DNA from: an uncultured Pelagibacteraceae bacterium
GTDB taxonomy: Bacteria > Pseudomonadota > Alphaproteobacteria > Pelagibacterales > Pelagibacteraceae
DNA length: 55,084 nucleotides
Direction of reading: 5' to 3'
Assembly (NCBI GenBank): GCA_902606115.1
Contig: CACLFM010000008.1
Span: 1 to 55,084, forward strand
Shown here: piece after piece, positions 8,753-16,855 of the stretch
How positions within the stretch are numbered: position 1 is the first letter of the stretch
Layout: each line of letters begins with the position of its first letter
Notes under the pieces: generated by a model
Seen by the model: the letters and a program-made list of their open reading frames with translations, nothing else
What the model was told of the DNA's origin: nothing
Database searches by the model: none
Position numbers and translations under genes: made by a program

Positions 8753-8782
8753 ACAAAAAAAAGGGGGCCAATGGCCCCCTTT
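8753..8782 (-). terminator. Hairpin terminator/attenuator between dctP and dctQ
   Basis: A perfect 10-bp inverted repeat, AAAGGGGGCC / GGCCCCCTTT, with a 3-base loop. On the minus strand it is followed by a run of U residues interrupted only by one G (complement of the A-rich stretch 8751-8762). It stands 20 bases after the stop of the TRAP binding-protein gene and before the permease genes. Such a site would end most transcripts after the binding protein and let a fraction continue, giving the high binder-to-permease ratio typical of periplasmic uptake systems. The structure is seen directly; the partial read-through is inferred. Confidence 0.88.
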
Positions 8783-8802
8783 AATCAAATTGTTCTAAAT
8801 TA

Positions 8803-9957
8803 TTATATTTTTACTTTACCAATCGGTCCAAACTCATTTTCATAAGCAAGCTTGTAATTAGGCTGATTCATCAGCAAGTACTTCATTACTCTCTTAGCGT
8901 ATGCTTTTTGAGAATCTACGACTTTCTTAAAGAAAGCATCTTTCTTAGTAAAATCGCCAATTACCTTATCCCAACCTTTTAGTTGTTGAGCTAAGATCTC
9001 ATCTGAAGTTTGGTAAACATTTACTTTATGTTGGTTCATTAATTTAGATAAATCAGCTGAATATCTAACTAATGCTTTAAAGTAGTTGTCTGTGTTAGCA
9101 GCGTAAGCAGCATTTTTCAATATTGCTTTGTTTGCTGGAGACAGACTATTAAATGTTTTATTGTTTATTGGTATTTCAAACATCTCTTGTGATTGGTGAA
9201 AGCTTCCTAAGTGATAATGCTTAGAAACATCTTGCATACCAAATTGAGAGTCTGATGTTGGGTTGTTAAACTCAGCTGCTTCAATCAAACCAGTTTTCAT
9301 AGCTGGCTGAATTTCACCACCTGGTAACTGTCTAACGACCATTCCCATTGCTGTAAGAACGTTTGTAGCAAGTCCAACAGTTCTGTACTTCATACCTTTA
9401 ACGTCAGATACTTTTGTTACGTTCTTTTTAAACCAACCAAACGGTTGTGCTGGCATAGGCATATGGAAAACTCCTGTATAATCGTAACCAACTTTTGCAA
9501 TTGTTTCTTCATACAGTTTTCTTCCTCCACCATACTCCATCCATCCCATTACTTCCTGAGATGACATTCCATATGATGGTCCAGTTCCAAACAAAGATGC
9601 AGCTGGATTTTTTCCATACCAATAAGCAGTTACCCAGTGACCCATGTCCACAGCTCCTGAACTTACTGCTGATCCGATTTCACTCGTTTTTACTACTGCT
9701 CCTACTGGCTGTAAATCAATTTTGAGTGATCCGCCTGACATGTCGTTAACCATTTTGCAATAGTCACCTGCCATTTCAAAAAAGATATTAGCACCACTTG
9801 GCCATGCTGCTTGCATTTTTAGAGTTTGTGGAGCTCCAAATGCAATGTTTGGCATTGCTACTGCTGCTGTTGCTGCTGCACCAGTTGCTGCTGCTGCCTT
9901 AAAGAACTTTCGTCTTGAAGGAATTTTTCCCTTTAACGATTTTTTTTCTTTAATCAT
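8803..9957 (-). CDS. TRAP transporter substrate-binding protein (DctP family, TakP-like)
   Basis: A 384-aa periplasmic binding protein with a twin-arginine signal (SRRKFF at 14-19, then an alanine-rich hydrophobic stretch and likely cleavage near residue 42). The mature part resembles the TakP/mannitol-chloroaromatic subgroup: GHWVTAYWYGKNPA at about 107-120, EYGGG at 141-145, and the conserved carboxylate-binding arginine R192 in GMKYRTVGL. TakP binds 2-keto acids, so a keto or hydroxy acid ligand is likely (inference). The start is supported by an AGGAG site 8 bases upstream. The 119-base region before it holds two palindromes. A strong terminator-like hairpin follows the stop codon. Confidence 0.92.
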   Translation of the reverse strand: MIKEKKSLKGKIPSRRKFFKAAAATGAAATAAVAMPNIAFGAPQTLKMQAAWPSGANIFFEMAGDYCKMVNDMSGGSLKIDLQPVGAVVKTSEIGSAVSSGAVDMGHWVTAYWYGKNPAASLFGTGPSYGMSSQEVMGWMEYGGGRKLYEETIAKVGYDYTGVFHMPMPAQPFGWFKKNVTKVSDVKGMKYRTVGLATNVLTAMGMVVRQLPGGEIQPAMKTGLIEAAEFNNPTSDSQFGMQDVSKHYHLGSFHQSQEMFEIPINNKTFNSLSPANKAILKNAAYAANTDNYFKALVRYSADLSKLMNQHKVNVYQTSDEILAQQLKGWDKVIGDFTKKDAFFKKVVDSQKAYAKRVMKYLLMNQPNYKLAYENEFGPIGKVKI

Positions 9958-9974
9958 TTATTTCTCCTCTATTT

Positions 9975-10027
9975 AGTTAATTAACTTGAGAATATTAAAA
10001 CATAAAATGAACTTAGAGTCCTAAGTT
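9975..10027 (-). promoter_or_regulatory. Two palindromes upstream of the TRAP binding-protein gene
   Basis: The 119-base gap before dctP contains AGTTAATTAACT (9975-9986), a perfect 12-base palindrome. It also contains AACTTAG-AGTC-CTAAGTT (10010-10027), a perfect 7-bp inverted repeat with a 4-base spacer. Both lie within 75 bases of the dctP start. They could be regulator-binding operators for the transporter operon, or the second could be a short RNA hairpin. The palindromes are seen; a regulatory role is inferred from position only. No regulator gene lies next to them. Confidence 0.4.
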
Positions 10028-10076
10028 AAAATCGTTCTAAAATTATTTATTTACAACTAAGAGTAGTATTATTTTG

Positions 10077-11030
10077 TTAATTTACCTTGTTTTTACAGTT
10101 ACCTGTGCTGAAAAATTCTTCAACGTTATCGATTGCGAGGTTTGCCATTGCTGTTCTTGTTTCTTTAGTGGCACTACCTAAATGAGGAAGAATAAAAACA
10201 CTTTTATGTTTAAGGTACCCGGGATTCAAATTAGGCTCATTTTTATAAACATCCAGACCTACTGCATAAATTTTTCTTCTATCTAATGCATCTAACAACG
10301 CATCATCATCAACTATGTCTCCGCGAGCGACATTAGTTACAACTGCGCCTTTTGGCAAATATTCCAAAGTTTCTTTATTAATTAGATTAATTGTTTCTTT
10401 TGAAGCTGGGCAACATACAGACAAAACATCTGATGCTTTCATCAAACTTTTTAGATTATCATGATAAGTAGCACCTTGCTCCTTATCAGGGCTCAATTTA
10501 GATCTGTTATGATAATGAATTATCATACCAAGTGACTTTGCAACATTTGCAATTTTTTGACCGATTCGACCCATTCCTAAAATACCTAATCTTGAGCCAG
10601 TTAGTTGTTTACCAATCAAATAATCTGCTGACCATTTCCAATTTGATTCTTTCGCTGCTTGAATACCTTCGCTTGCTCTTCTGCAAGCCCCAAGAATTAA
10701 TAATATTCCAATTTCTGCTGTTGCGTCTGTTAAAACTTCTGGTGTATTTGTTACTACTATATTCCTTTTTTTCGCTGCAATTAAATCAATATTTCCAAAT
10801 CCTACGGCAAAATTTGATAAGATTTTCACACTTTCAGGTAATTTATTAATTGTTGCTTCGTCCATTTTGTCAGTTAATGATGTTAATACCCCATCACAAC
10901 CTTGGCTTAATTCAATTAACTTTGACTGAGAATATAGCTCATCATTTAAATTTAACCTAGCATCCCATAATTTTGAGGCTTTCTCTTCATTTGATCTTAA
11001 GAGTTTTCTGGTGATTAAAATTTTTTTCAT
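10077..11030 (-). CDS. D-2-hydroxyacid dehydrogenase (NAD(P)-dependent)
   Basis: A 317-aa member of the D-isomer-specific 2-hydroxyacid dehydrogenases, which interconvert 2-keto acids and D-2-hydroxy acids (glyoxylate/hydroxypyruvate reductases are close relatives). The dinucleotide fold shows LGMGRIG at 151-157. The catalytic Arg236 (VARGD), Glu265 (KNEPN) and His283 (LPHLGSAT) are all present. It lies 8 bases downstream of the FAD-linked dehydrogenase. That gene oxidises D-hydroxyacids, so the pair could run a keto/hydroxy acid exchange or redox balance (inference). Exact substrate unresolved. Confidence 0.9.
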   Translation of the reverse strand: MKKILITRKLLRSNEEKASKLWDARLNLNDELYSQSKLIELSQGCDGVLTSLTDKMDEATINKLPESVKILSNFAVGFGNIDLIAAKKRNIVVTNTPEVLTDATAEIGILLILGACRRASEGIQAAKESNWKWSADYLIGKQLTGSRLGILGMGRIGQKIANVAKSLGMIIHYHNRSKLSPDKEQGATYHDNLKSLMKASDVLSVCCPASKETINLINKETLEYLPKGAVVTNVARGDIVDDDALLDALDRRKIYAVGLDVYKNEPNLNPGYLKHKSVFILPHLGSATKETRTAMANLAIDNVEEFFSTGNCKNKVN

Positions 11031-11038
11031 TCAACTTA

Positions 11039-12412
11039 TTAATTTAAGTCAAAAATCTTACCAGGGTTCATTATATTGTTTGGATCAATAGTTCTTTTTA
11101 TAGACTTCATAACGGGTAAATTATCGCCGTGTTCTTTAAGTAGATAATCTTTTTTATGTAGCCCAACTCCGTGCTCCCCTGTAATAGTGCCCTCTAATTC
11201 TAATGTTTTTTCTATAAGAATATCACTAAACTTTCTTATTTTCTGATAAGTTTCTTTTTTTTCTGGATCATAAGGAAGCAACACATGAAAATTACCATCA
11301 CCTAAGTGTCCAACCATAGGAGCTCTTAATCCAAATTTTTTAGCTTCTGCATCTGCAAAATTAACACACTCCGTTATTCTGGATATAGGCAAACAAACAT
11401 CTGTTGAATATACCCTTCCATTGTTTATTTGAGCTTTCACTGAATAATAAACATCCCATCTTGCCTGCCATAATTTATTTCTTTCAGCTAAATCTTTAGC
11501 CCATTTAAAGGAACTGCCGTTATTGTTTTTTGAAATTTCCTCAACAACACCAATCGATTCTTTGTTTGATATTTCTGAACCGTGAAACTCAAAAAACAAT
11601 GTTGGAGTTGCCTCTACATCTTTAAGCTTTGAGTACTCTATGCTAATTTCCATTTGATCCTTGTTAAGCATTTCTATTCTTGCAATTGGTATTCCATATT
11701 GAATAACTTCTTGGGCTGTTTTTACCGCCTCTTCAAGAGACTTAAAATGACAAACCGCACTCATAATGCTTTCTGGAATTGGTGATAACCTTAACTGCAC
11801 TTCAGTTATGATTCCTAAAGTACCTTCAGAACCGATAAATAGATTAGTTAAATTATATCCTGCAGAAGTTTTTTTTGTTCTGCTACCTGTTTTGATAATC
11901 TCACCATTTGGTAATACGACTGTTAATCCCGATATGACTGTTTTCATAGTTCCATATTTTACTGCCATGGTTCCTGATGCTGAAGTTGCAGCCATACCAC
12001 CAATTGCAGCATTAGCACCTGGGTCTATTGGGAAAAAAACACCATCCTCCCTCAAATACTCATTCAACTGTTCTCTGGTTACGCAAGCTTGAACTTTACA
12101 ATCAAAGTCCTCTACATTAACACTTAGTATCTTGTTCATCTTTTCAAGTGAGATTGTTATACCTTGATCATTTCCTAGTACATTACCCTCTAAAGAAGTT
12201 CCAGTACCAAAGGGCACCACTGGTATTTTATTTTCATTACAAATTTTTAATATTTTAGAAACTTCCTCATTAGTTTCTGGGAATACTACTGCTTTTGATA
12301 AAATGGGATCATAAGTATCTTCCCCCCTTGAATAAGTTAATCTTGTTGATTCCGATTGTGTAAACCTTGAGTCTAATATTTTTTTTAACTCTGATTGTAC
12401 TTCGTTATTCAT
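11039..12412 (-). CDS. FAD-linked oxidase, GlcD / D-lactate dehydrogenase type
   Basis: A 457-aa flavoprotein with an N-terminal PCMH-type FAD-binding domain (VVPFGTGTSLEGN at about 65-77, then DPGANAAIGGMAAT) and a C-terminal FAD-oxidase domain ending in TITGEHGVGLHKKDYL. The family oxidises D-lactate, glycolate or other D-2-hydroxyacids to 2-keto acids and passes electrons to quinone or cytochrome c. Partner genes for a glycolate oxidase complex (glcE, glcF) are not adjacent, which favours a stand-alone D-lactate/D-2-hydroxyglutarate-type enzyme. It is part of the hydroxyacid gene string. A possible AT-rich terminator lies just upstream. Confidence 0.88.
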   Translation of the reverse strand: MNNEVQSELKKILDSRFTQSESTRLTYSRGEDTYDPILSKAVVFPETNEEVSKILKICNENKIPVVPFGTGTSLEGNVLGNDQGITISLEKMNKILSVNVEDFDCKVQACVTREQLNEYLREDGVFFPIDPGANAAIGGMAATSASGTMAVKYGTMKTVISGLTVVLPNGEIIKTGSRTKKTSAGYNLTNLFIGSEGTLGIITEVQLRLSPIPESIMSAVCHFKSLEEAVKTAQEVIQYGIPIARIEMLNKDQMEISIEYSKLKDVEATPTLFFEFHGSEISNKESIGVVEEISKNNNGSSFKWAKDLAERNKLWQARWDVYYSVKAQINNGRVYSTDVCLPISRITECVNFADAEAKKFGLRAPMVGHLGDGNFHVLLPYDPEKKETYQKIRKFSDILIEKTLELEGTITGEHGVGLHKKDYLLKEHGDNLPVMKSIKRTIDPNNIMNPGKIFDLN

Positions 12413-12439
12413 AAAGTGATGATACTATAAAAATTTAGT

Positions 12440-12473
12440 AAAAAAAATACTTAAATTACTTAAGTATTTTTTT
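12440..12473 (-). terminator. AT-rich hairpin at the aminotransferase stop codon (possible terminator)
   Basis: A 14-bp perfect inverted repeat, AAAAAAATACTTAA / TTAAGTATTTTTTT, with a 5-base loop, spans the last codons of the aminotransferase and the start of the 43-base gap before glcD. Both arms carry A or T runs, so it could end transcription from either direction. On the minus strand the stem is followed by U residues. The stem is AT-only apart from one G-C pair, so termination may be weak. If active, it separates the two FMN dehydrogenases plus aminotransferase from the downstream FAD and NAD dehydrogenases. Confidence 0.45.
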
Positions 12474-13619
12474 AATATTTTCTAATGCTTGAGATATATT
12501 GTCTCTTGAAGCAGCAAAACTAAATCTTACGTAGTCTTGACATGTTTGACCAAATGCTGTCCCTGGCACAATGGCAACACCTGCTTCATGCATAGCCTTT
12601 TTGCAAAATTCTTTACCACTCATTCCAGTTTCTTTAACATTTGGAAATGCGTAAAATGCACCGCCAGGTAAACTACATTCAACACCTGGTAAATCATTTA
12701 ATCCTTTATAAATAAGATCTCTTCTTGCTGTAAATTTTTCCATCATTTCGTGAATTGAGTCATCTGGTCCATCTAAGGCTGCAATTCCTGCAAACTGAGC
12801 AGCTGCATTTACGCAGGAAACACTATTTATTAGTAATTTATTTACATGTTCCACCAAATGTTCTGGCCAAAAGCTCCAACCTAATCTCCATCCAGTCATT
12901 GAGTAAGCTTTACTCCAACCCTCTAATACAATTAGTCTTTCTCTTAATGCAGGATAATTAAAGAAAGTTGGCATCTCTTTGTCATCAAAAATCTGTCTAC
13001 TATAAATTTCATCACTCAAAATTGTTACATGAGGATGACTTTCTAAACCCTTTGCAAGTTTATCAATCTCTGACTTTTCTACAAAACTACCTGTTGGATT
13101 ATTTGGGTTAATAAGTATAAGCAGTCTTGTTTTCTCCGTGATCAAAGACAATATTTCTTCTGCATTAAACTTTAAATCTTTATCTTTTGTAAGGTCATAC
13201 GGTACAGGAGTTGAGCCTGTAAAATTAATCATTGACTCATAAATTGGAAAAGCTGGAGTTGGATGAATTATTTCTACACCAGGTTCACCAAAACACTGTA
13301 TTGCATAATGCATAGTTGGTTTACCACCAGGCATTATAATTATTCTTTCGGGATCAATATCCTGACTATAAAGTTTTTTAATTTTTCTAGTAACAGCTTG
13401 TCTACATTCTAAAATTCCGTTTGATAAAACATAACCATGATGACCGTCATCTAAAGCTTTTTTTGCAGCGTCTACAACATGTTTAGGAGTTTTAAAATCA
13501 GGTTGACCTAGCCCAAGATGTATCATTGGTTTTCCGGTAGCCTCTAACTTCTTTGCTTCTGCTAGAACAGAGAAAGCAGTTTCGGTTCCCAATCTATCTA
13601 AACTTTTTGCTAATTTCAT
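12456..13619 (-). CDS. Class I/II PLP-dependent aminotransferase
   Basis: A 387-aa fold-type I aminotransferase, complete. The NPNNPTG motif is at 171-177, cofactor Asp in SDEIYS at about 203, Schiff-base Lys237 in GWSKAYSMTGWRLGW, and the conserved C-terminal arginine in YVRFSF. It transfers an amino group between an amino acid and a 2-keto acid, probably the aspartate/aromatic/branched class. It lies 10 bases downstream of an FMN alpha-hydroxyacid dehydrogenase, so it may transaminate the keto acid that enzyme makes (inference). The substrate is not readable from the sequence. Confidence 0.9.
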   Translation of the reverse strand: MKLAKSLDRLGTETAFSVLAEAKKLEATGKPMIHLGLGQPDFKTPKHVVDAAKKALDDGHHGYVLSNGILECRQAVTRKIKKLYSQDIDPERIIIMPGGKPTMHYAIQCFGEPGVEIIHPTPAFPIYESMINFTGSTPVPYDLTKDKDLKFNAEEILSLITEKTRLLILINPNNPTGSFVEKSEIDKLAKGLESHPHVTILSDEIYSRQIFDDKEMPTFFNYPALRERLIVLEGWSKAYSMTGWRLGWSFWPEHLVEHVNKLLINSVSCVNAAAQFAGIAALDGPDDSIHEMMEKFTARRDLIYKGLNDLPGVECSLPGGAFYAFPNVKETGMSGKEFCKKAMHEAGVAIVPGTAFGQTCQDYVRFSFAASRDNISQALENIKKILK

Positions 13620-13629
13620 AAATTTTTAA

Positions 13630-14787
13630 TTATTTACTATTTCTATAAATTAATTTTGTACTATTCAACTCTTTTAAATTTTTACATCCCATTAAAACCA
13701 TGTTTCTATTTATCTCATCGTGCATGTTTTGAAGTAGATGCTCAACACCTTTTTGACCACCTGCGGCTAAAGAGAACAAAAACATTTTTCCAAAACTGCA
13801 TGCTTTTGCACCTGCAGATATGGCTTTTATCACATGTGTTCCCCTTCTTATCCCCCCATCAAGAATAATCTCTAGTTTATCTCCGACAGCATCTGAAATA
13901 GCTTTAACCTGATCGAAGGGGGCTCTAGATCCATCAAGTTGACGTCCTCCATGATTTGAAATCATGATTGCTGTACACCCAATATCAATTGCTCTTTTAG
14001 CATCATCTACAGACATGACTCCTTTTAAGGCAAATGGTCCATTCCATTTTTTTGCACAATACTCTGCATCTTTCCAGCTCATAGCAGGGTCATATTGCTC
14101 ATTAATATATTCAATTACTGACTTCGCAATATTTGTCCCTTTGTCAGTTTTTTTTTTGACATTTGAAAGTTCAAATCTCTTACCAGTTAAATAATTAAAT
14201 ACCCATTTAGGACGCATTGCAAAACTCATTAAACTTTTAAGAGTTAACTTTGGAGGTGTAGTAAAACCTGTTCTATGATCCTTTTCTCTATTGCCCGCAA
14301 CTAAAGTATCTACAGTCAAACACATTGCATCAAAACCAGATCTTCTAGACCTTTCAATCAAGTCATCTGAAATAGAACGATCTTTATGAACATAAAGTTG
14401 AAACAATTTTGGTCCGCTAGAAAGATTTGATATTTCTTCAATAGAGTTATTGCCCATAGATGACATGCTGTAAAAAGTTCCAAATTTCTCAGCTGCTCTT
14501 GCTGATGCCTTGTCACCTTCAGGATGGTAAAGTCTCTGCATGGCAGCGGGCGAGAGAAAAATGGGCATATCTATTTTTCGTCCAAATAGCGTAGTAGATA
14601 AATCTGGTTTACCAACGCTTGCTAAAATGTTTGGAACTAAGTCACAATCGTTAAAAGATTCCGTATTTCTTTTAAGAGTTGTTTCATCGTCAGAACCACC
14701 GTCTATATAATGAAAAATTGGTGAAGGTAATTTTTTTTTTGCTAGGTTCCTATAATCCTCAAAATTATAGCAGTTTTTAAGGCTCAT
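13630..14787 (-). CDS. FMN-dependent alpha-hydroxyacid dehydrogenase, copy 1 (LldD/glycolate oxidase family)
   Basis: A 385-aa TIM-barrel flavoenzyme oxidising L-2-hydroxy acids (lactate, glycolate or similar). Active-site residues are in place: Tyr27 (FHYIDGG), Tyr132 (FQLYVHKD), Lys255 (FALKGVMS), His279 and Arg282 in SNHGGRQLDG. The flavin-phosphate loop reads DGGIRRGTH (Asp310, Arg314), but the second phosphate position is Lys334 (SFGKMF) where the family usually has Arg. It is tandem with copy 2, 8 bases apart and of the same length within one residue. The two align without gaps over nearly their whole length. Confidence 0.93.
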   Translation of the reverse strand: MSLKNCYNFEDYRNLAKKKLPSPIFHYIDGGSDDETTLKRNTESFNDCDLVPNILASVGKPDLSTTLFGRKIDMPIFLSPAAMQRLYHPEGDKASARAAEKFGTFYSMSSMGNNSIEEISNLSSGPKLFQLYVHKDRSISDDLIERSRRSGFDAMCLTVDTLVAGNREKDHRTGFTTPPKLTLKSLMSFAMRPKWVFNYLTGKRFELSNVKKKTDKGTNIAKSVIEYINEQYDPAMSWKDAEYCAKKWNGPFALKGVMSVDDAKRAIDIGCTAIMISNHGGRQLDGSRAPFDQVKAISDAVGDKLEIILDGGIRRGTHVIKAISAGAKACSFGKMFLFSLAAGGQKGVEHLLQNMHDEINRNMVLMGCKNLKELNSTKLIYRNSK

Positions 14788-14795
14788 TAAGTGAT

Positions 14796-15950
14796 TTAAA
14801 TATTTCTAAATCTTAGATTATTCTTATTTAGATCGCTTATCTTAGTGCAACCCATTAATTTCATATCTCTTTCTAATTCAGCTTTATATTGCCCTAAAGC
14901 CCTTTCAACACCTGCTTGTCCCGCTGCAGCTAAAGCGTAAAGATATAGTCTTCCTCCTGCACATGCTTTTGCTCCTAAAGATAAAGCTTTAAGCATATGG
15001 GTGCCTCTCTGAAATCCGCCCTCACAAATAACATCAATTTTATCACCAACTGCATCAACTATTTCTGCTAATTGATCAAATGGCGACCTCGATCCATCTA
15101 GTTGTCTTCCTCCATGGTTTGAAACCATTATCCCAGTACATCCGATATCGACTGCTTTTTTTGCATCTTCAACACTCATAATTCCTTTGAGAGCAAAATG
15201 ACCATTCCATTTAGAACATAATTTTTCAGCATCATTCCAATTCATAGATTGATCCAACATAGTAGAGAAATAGTTACCAATTGAAGAATTTGTGCTGGTA
15301 CCCTCTTTTACAAAATCTTGTAAATGAGGTAATTCAAATTTACCTTTTGTAAGATAATTTATTCCCCACATTGGCTTAGTCGCAAAACTATATAAACTTG
15401 ATAAAGTAAGCTTAGGTGGTGAGGTAAAACCTGTCCTTAAATCTCTCTCACGGTTCCCGCCTGTTATAGTATCAACAGTTAAAGCCATTACATCAAATTT
15501 AGCTGCTTTTGCTCTCTCTAAACAAGAATCATTTAAACCTCTGTCTTTGTGGAAATAAAATTGAAACATTTTAGGAGTATCTATCATTGAGGATATTTCC
15601 TCTACACTGACTGTGGCTAAAGCAGAAACGCCGAACATCGTATTAAATTTTTGAGCTGCTTTTCCCACTGCTCTCTCACCGTCATAATGAAACAATCTTT
15701 GCAAAGCTGTTGGTGAACAGTAAAAAGGTAAATCAATTTTTTTTCCAAAAATCGTCGTTGACAAATCTACATTCTCTACACCTCTCAAAACGTTTGGAAC
15801 AAGGTCGACATCATTGAATGCAGATGTATTTCGATTATATGTTATTTCGTCATCTGCAGCACCGTCAATATAATGAAATATTGGCGATGGTAGTTTTTTT
15901 TTAGCTAGAGCTCTAAAATCACTAAAGTTATGGCAATTTTTTAAATTCAT
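14796..15950 (-). CDS. FMN-dependent alpha-hydroxyacid dehydrogenase, copy 2 (LldD/glycolate oxidase family)
   Basis: A 384-aa paralogue of the next gene, presumably from a tandem duplication. Tyr27, Lys255, His279 and Arg282 are conserved. Differences sit in the substrate and cofactor regions: QFYFHKD replaces QLYVHKD, the flavin-phosphate loop reads EGGFQRGTH (Glu310, Gln314 in place of Asp, Arg), while Arg334 is the family-typical residue that copy 1 lacks. This suggests different substrates or redox tuning. It follows the PagL gene by 9 bases, placing the pair downstream of cytochrome c maturation genes. Natural electron acceptor, cytochrome c or quinone, is unknown. Confidence 0.93.
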   Translation of the reverse strand: MNLKNCHNFSDFRALAKKKLPSPIFHYIDGAADDEITYNRNTSAFNDVDLVPNVLRGVENVDLSTTIFGKKIDLPFYCSPTALQRLFHYDGERAVGKAAQKFNTMFGVSALATVSVEEISSMIDTPKMFQFYFHKDRGLNDSCLERAKAAKFDVMALTVDTITGGNRERDLRTGFTSPPKLTLSSLYSFATKPMWGINYLTKGKFELPHLQDFVKEGTSTNSSIGNYFSTMLDQSMNWNDAEKLCSKWNGHFALKGIMSVEDAKKAVDIGCTGIMVSNHGGRQLDGSRSPFDQLAEIVDAVGDKIDVICEGGFQRGTHMLKALSLGAKACAGGRLYLYALAAAGQAGVERALGQYKAELERDMKLMGCTKISDLNKNNLRFRNI

Positions 15951-15959
15951 TAAATTAAT

Positions 15960-16478
15960 TTAAAAGCTTTTAACGAAATTGAACATATAACTATTTGCCC
16001 CAGGATTCTTTTCGCCCAAACTGGCATTAGATAAATGGTTATATGAAAAACCAAATTCTGTACTTTGTGATAAATCTAAAGATAATTGCAGCTCACTTTT
16101 GAACTCGACCATATGACCAAGATCTTTTCCATCACCTTCATGATATAGTCCAGGAGTAAAACTAGGGGTTAAATTTAATTTACCAATTTTATACTCAGCT
16201 TGAATTCCTGTATAAAGATATGATGCTGAGTCAGCTGTTAGCATAAAACCAGTAACTGGTTTGATAGTGCCTAAAAAAATATCTCTAAATAAATTGTCAT
16301 TTAAATGTTGGATACCTAGTATTTGAGATTTTTTGCCTTCATCGCTAAAATCAAACATTCCAGTATAAATGTTATATTTATGACCAGTATCAATTTTTGT
16401 TTTTTCTTCACCTGATGACTTCTCGGATATTATTGTAGTCGAAAATAATACTAATAATATTTTTAAAAAATTTTTCAT
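15960..16478 (-). CDS. PagL-like lipid A 3-O-deacylase (acyloxyacyl hydrolase)
   Basis: A 172-aa outer-membrane beta-barrel candidate with an N-terminal signal (MKNFLKILLVLFSTTII). The C-terminal part carries the PagL active-site pattern: His148 and Ser150 in NHLSNASL, then Glu156 and NPGANS. The protein ends in phenylalanine, as outer-membrane barrels do. PagL removes the 3-linked acyl chain from lipid A and so remodels the outer leaflet. The start overlaps the ccmH stop by 4 bases (ATGA), so it is translated from the ccm transcript. That linkage is unusual and has no obvious functional reason. Confidence 0.85.
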   Translation of the reverse strand: MKNFLKILLVLFSTTIISEKSSGEEKTKIDTGHKYNIYTGMFDFSDEGKKSQILGIQHLNDNLFRDIFLGTIKPVTGFMLTADSASYLYTGIQAEYKIGKLNLTPSFTPGLYHEGDGKDLGHMVEFKSELQLSLDLSQSTEFGFSYNHLSNASLGEKNPGANSYMFNFVKSF

Positions 16479-16855
16479 ATATTTTTTTTTTTATATATTT
16501 TTAAGTATATTATTGCACCCCCTAATAGAAAAAACAATATTGGTATAACCCATAATAGAAAGGTTTTTTTAGAATATCCTGGATCATAAACAATCCATTG
16601 GCCATATTTATTAACCAACATTTTATAAATTTGACTTTCTGAGTAACCACTATTTATTTGATCTTTAATATAAACTCTCATGCTCAAAGCAAATTCTGAG
16701 TTAGAGTCATATATAGACTGACCTTGACAAATTAAACATCTTAAGTTTTTTGCAATGTCATTCTCAAGTTTAGAGTAAGGCTCATTTTCAGAATAACAAT
16801 TTCCAAAAATATTGGTAAATAATATAAGTAAAATTATAAACTTTTTTTTAGTCAT
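16475..16855 (-). CDS. ccmH: Cytochrome c maturation protein CcmH
   Basis: A 126-aa membrane-anchored thiol protein that reduces or holds apocytochrome c for haem ligation. It has a signal/anchor at 5-20, the LRCLICQGQS motif with Cys40 and Cys43, the family segment YGQWIVYDP near 84-92, and a C-terminal transmembrane helix at about 99-117. This is the short form without a CcmI-like TPR extension, and no ccmI gene follows; PagL follows instead. Overlaps: 8 bases with ccmG and 4 bases with the PagL gene. Confidence 0.95.
   Translation of the reverse strand: MTKKKFIILLILFTNIFGNCYSENEPYSKLENDIAKNLRCLICQGQSIYDSNSEFALSMRVYIKDQINSGYSESQIYKMLVNKYGQWIVYDPGYSKKTFLLWVIPILFFLLGGAIIYLKIYKKKNI

Noticed and set aside
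11766-12092. 108-codon open frame on the plus strand inside the FAD dehydrogenase gene
   Set aside because: It is wholly antisense to a clear gene, has low-complexity composition and no family pattern; a shadow of the coding frame.
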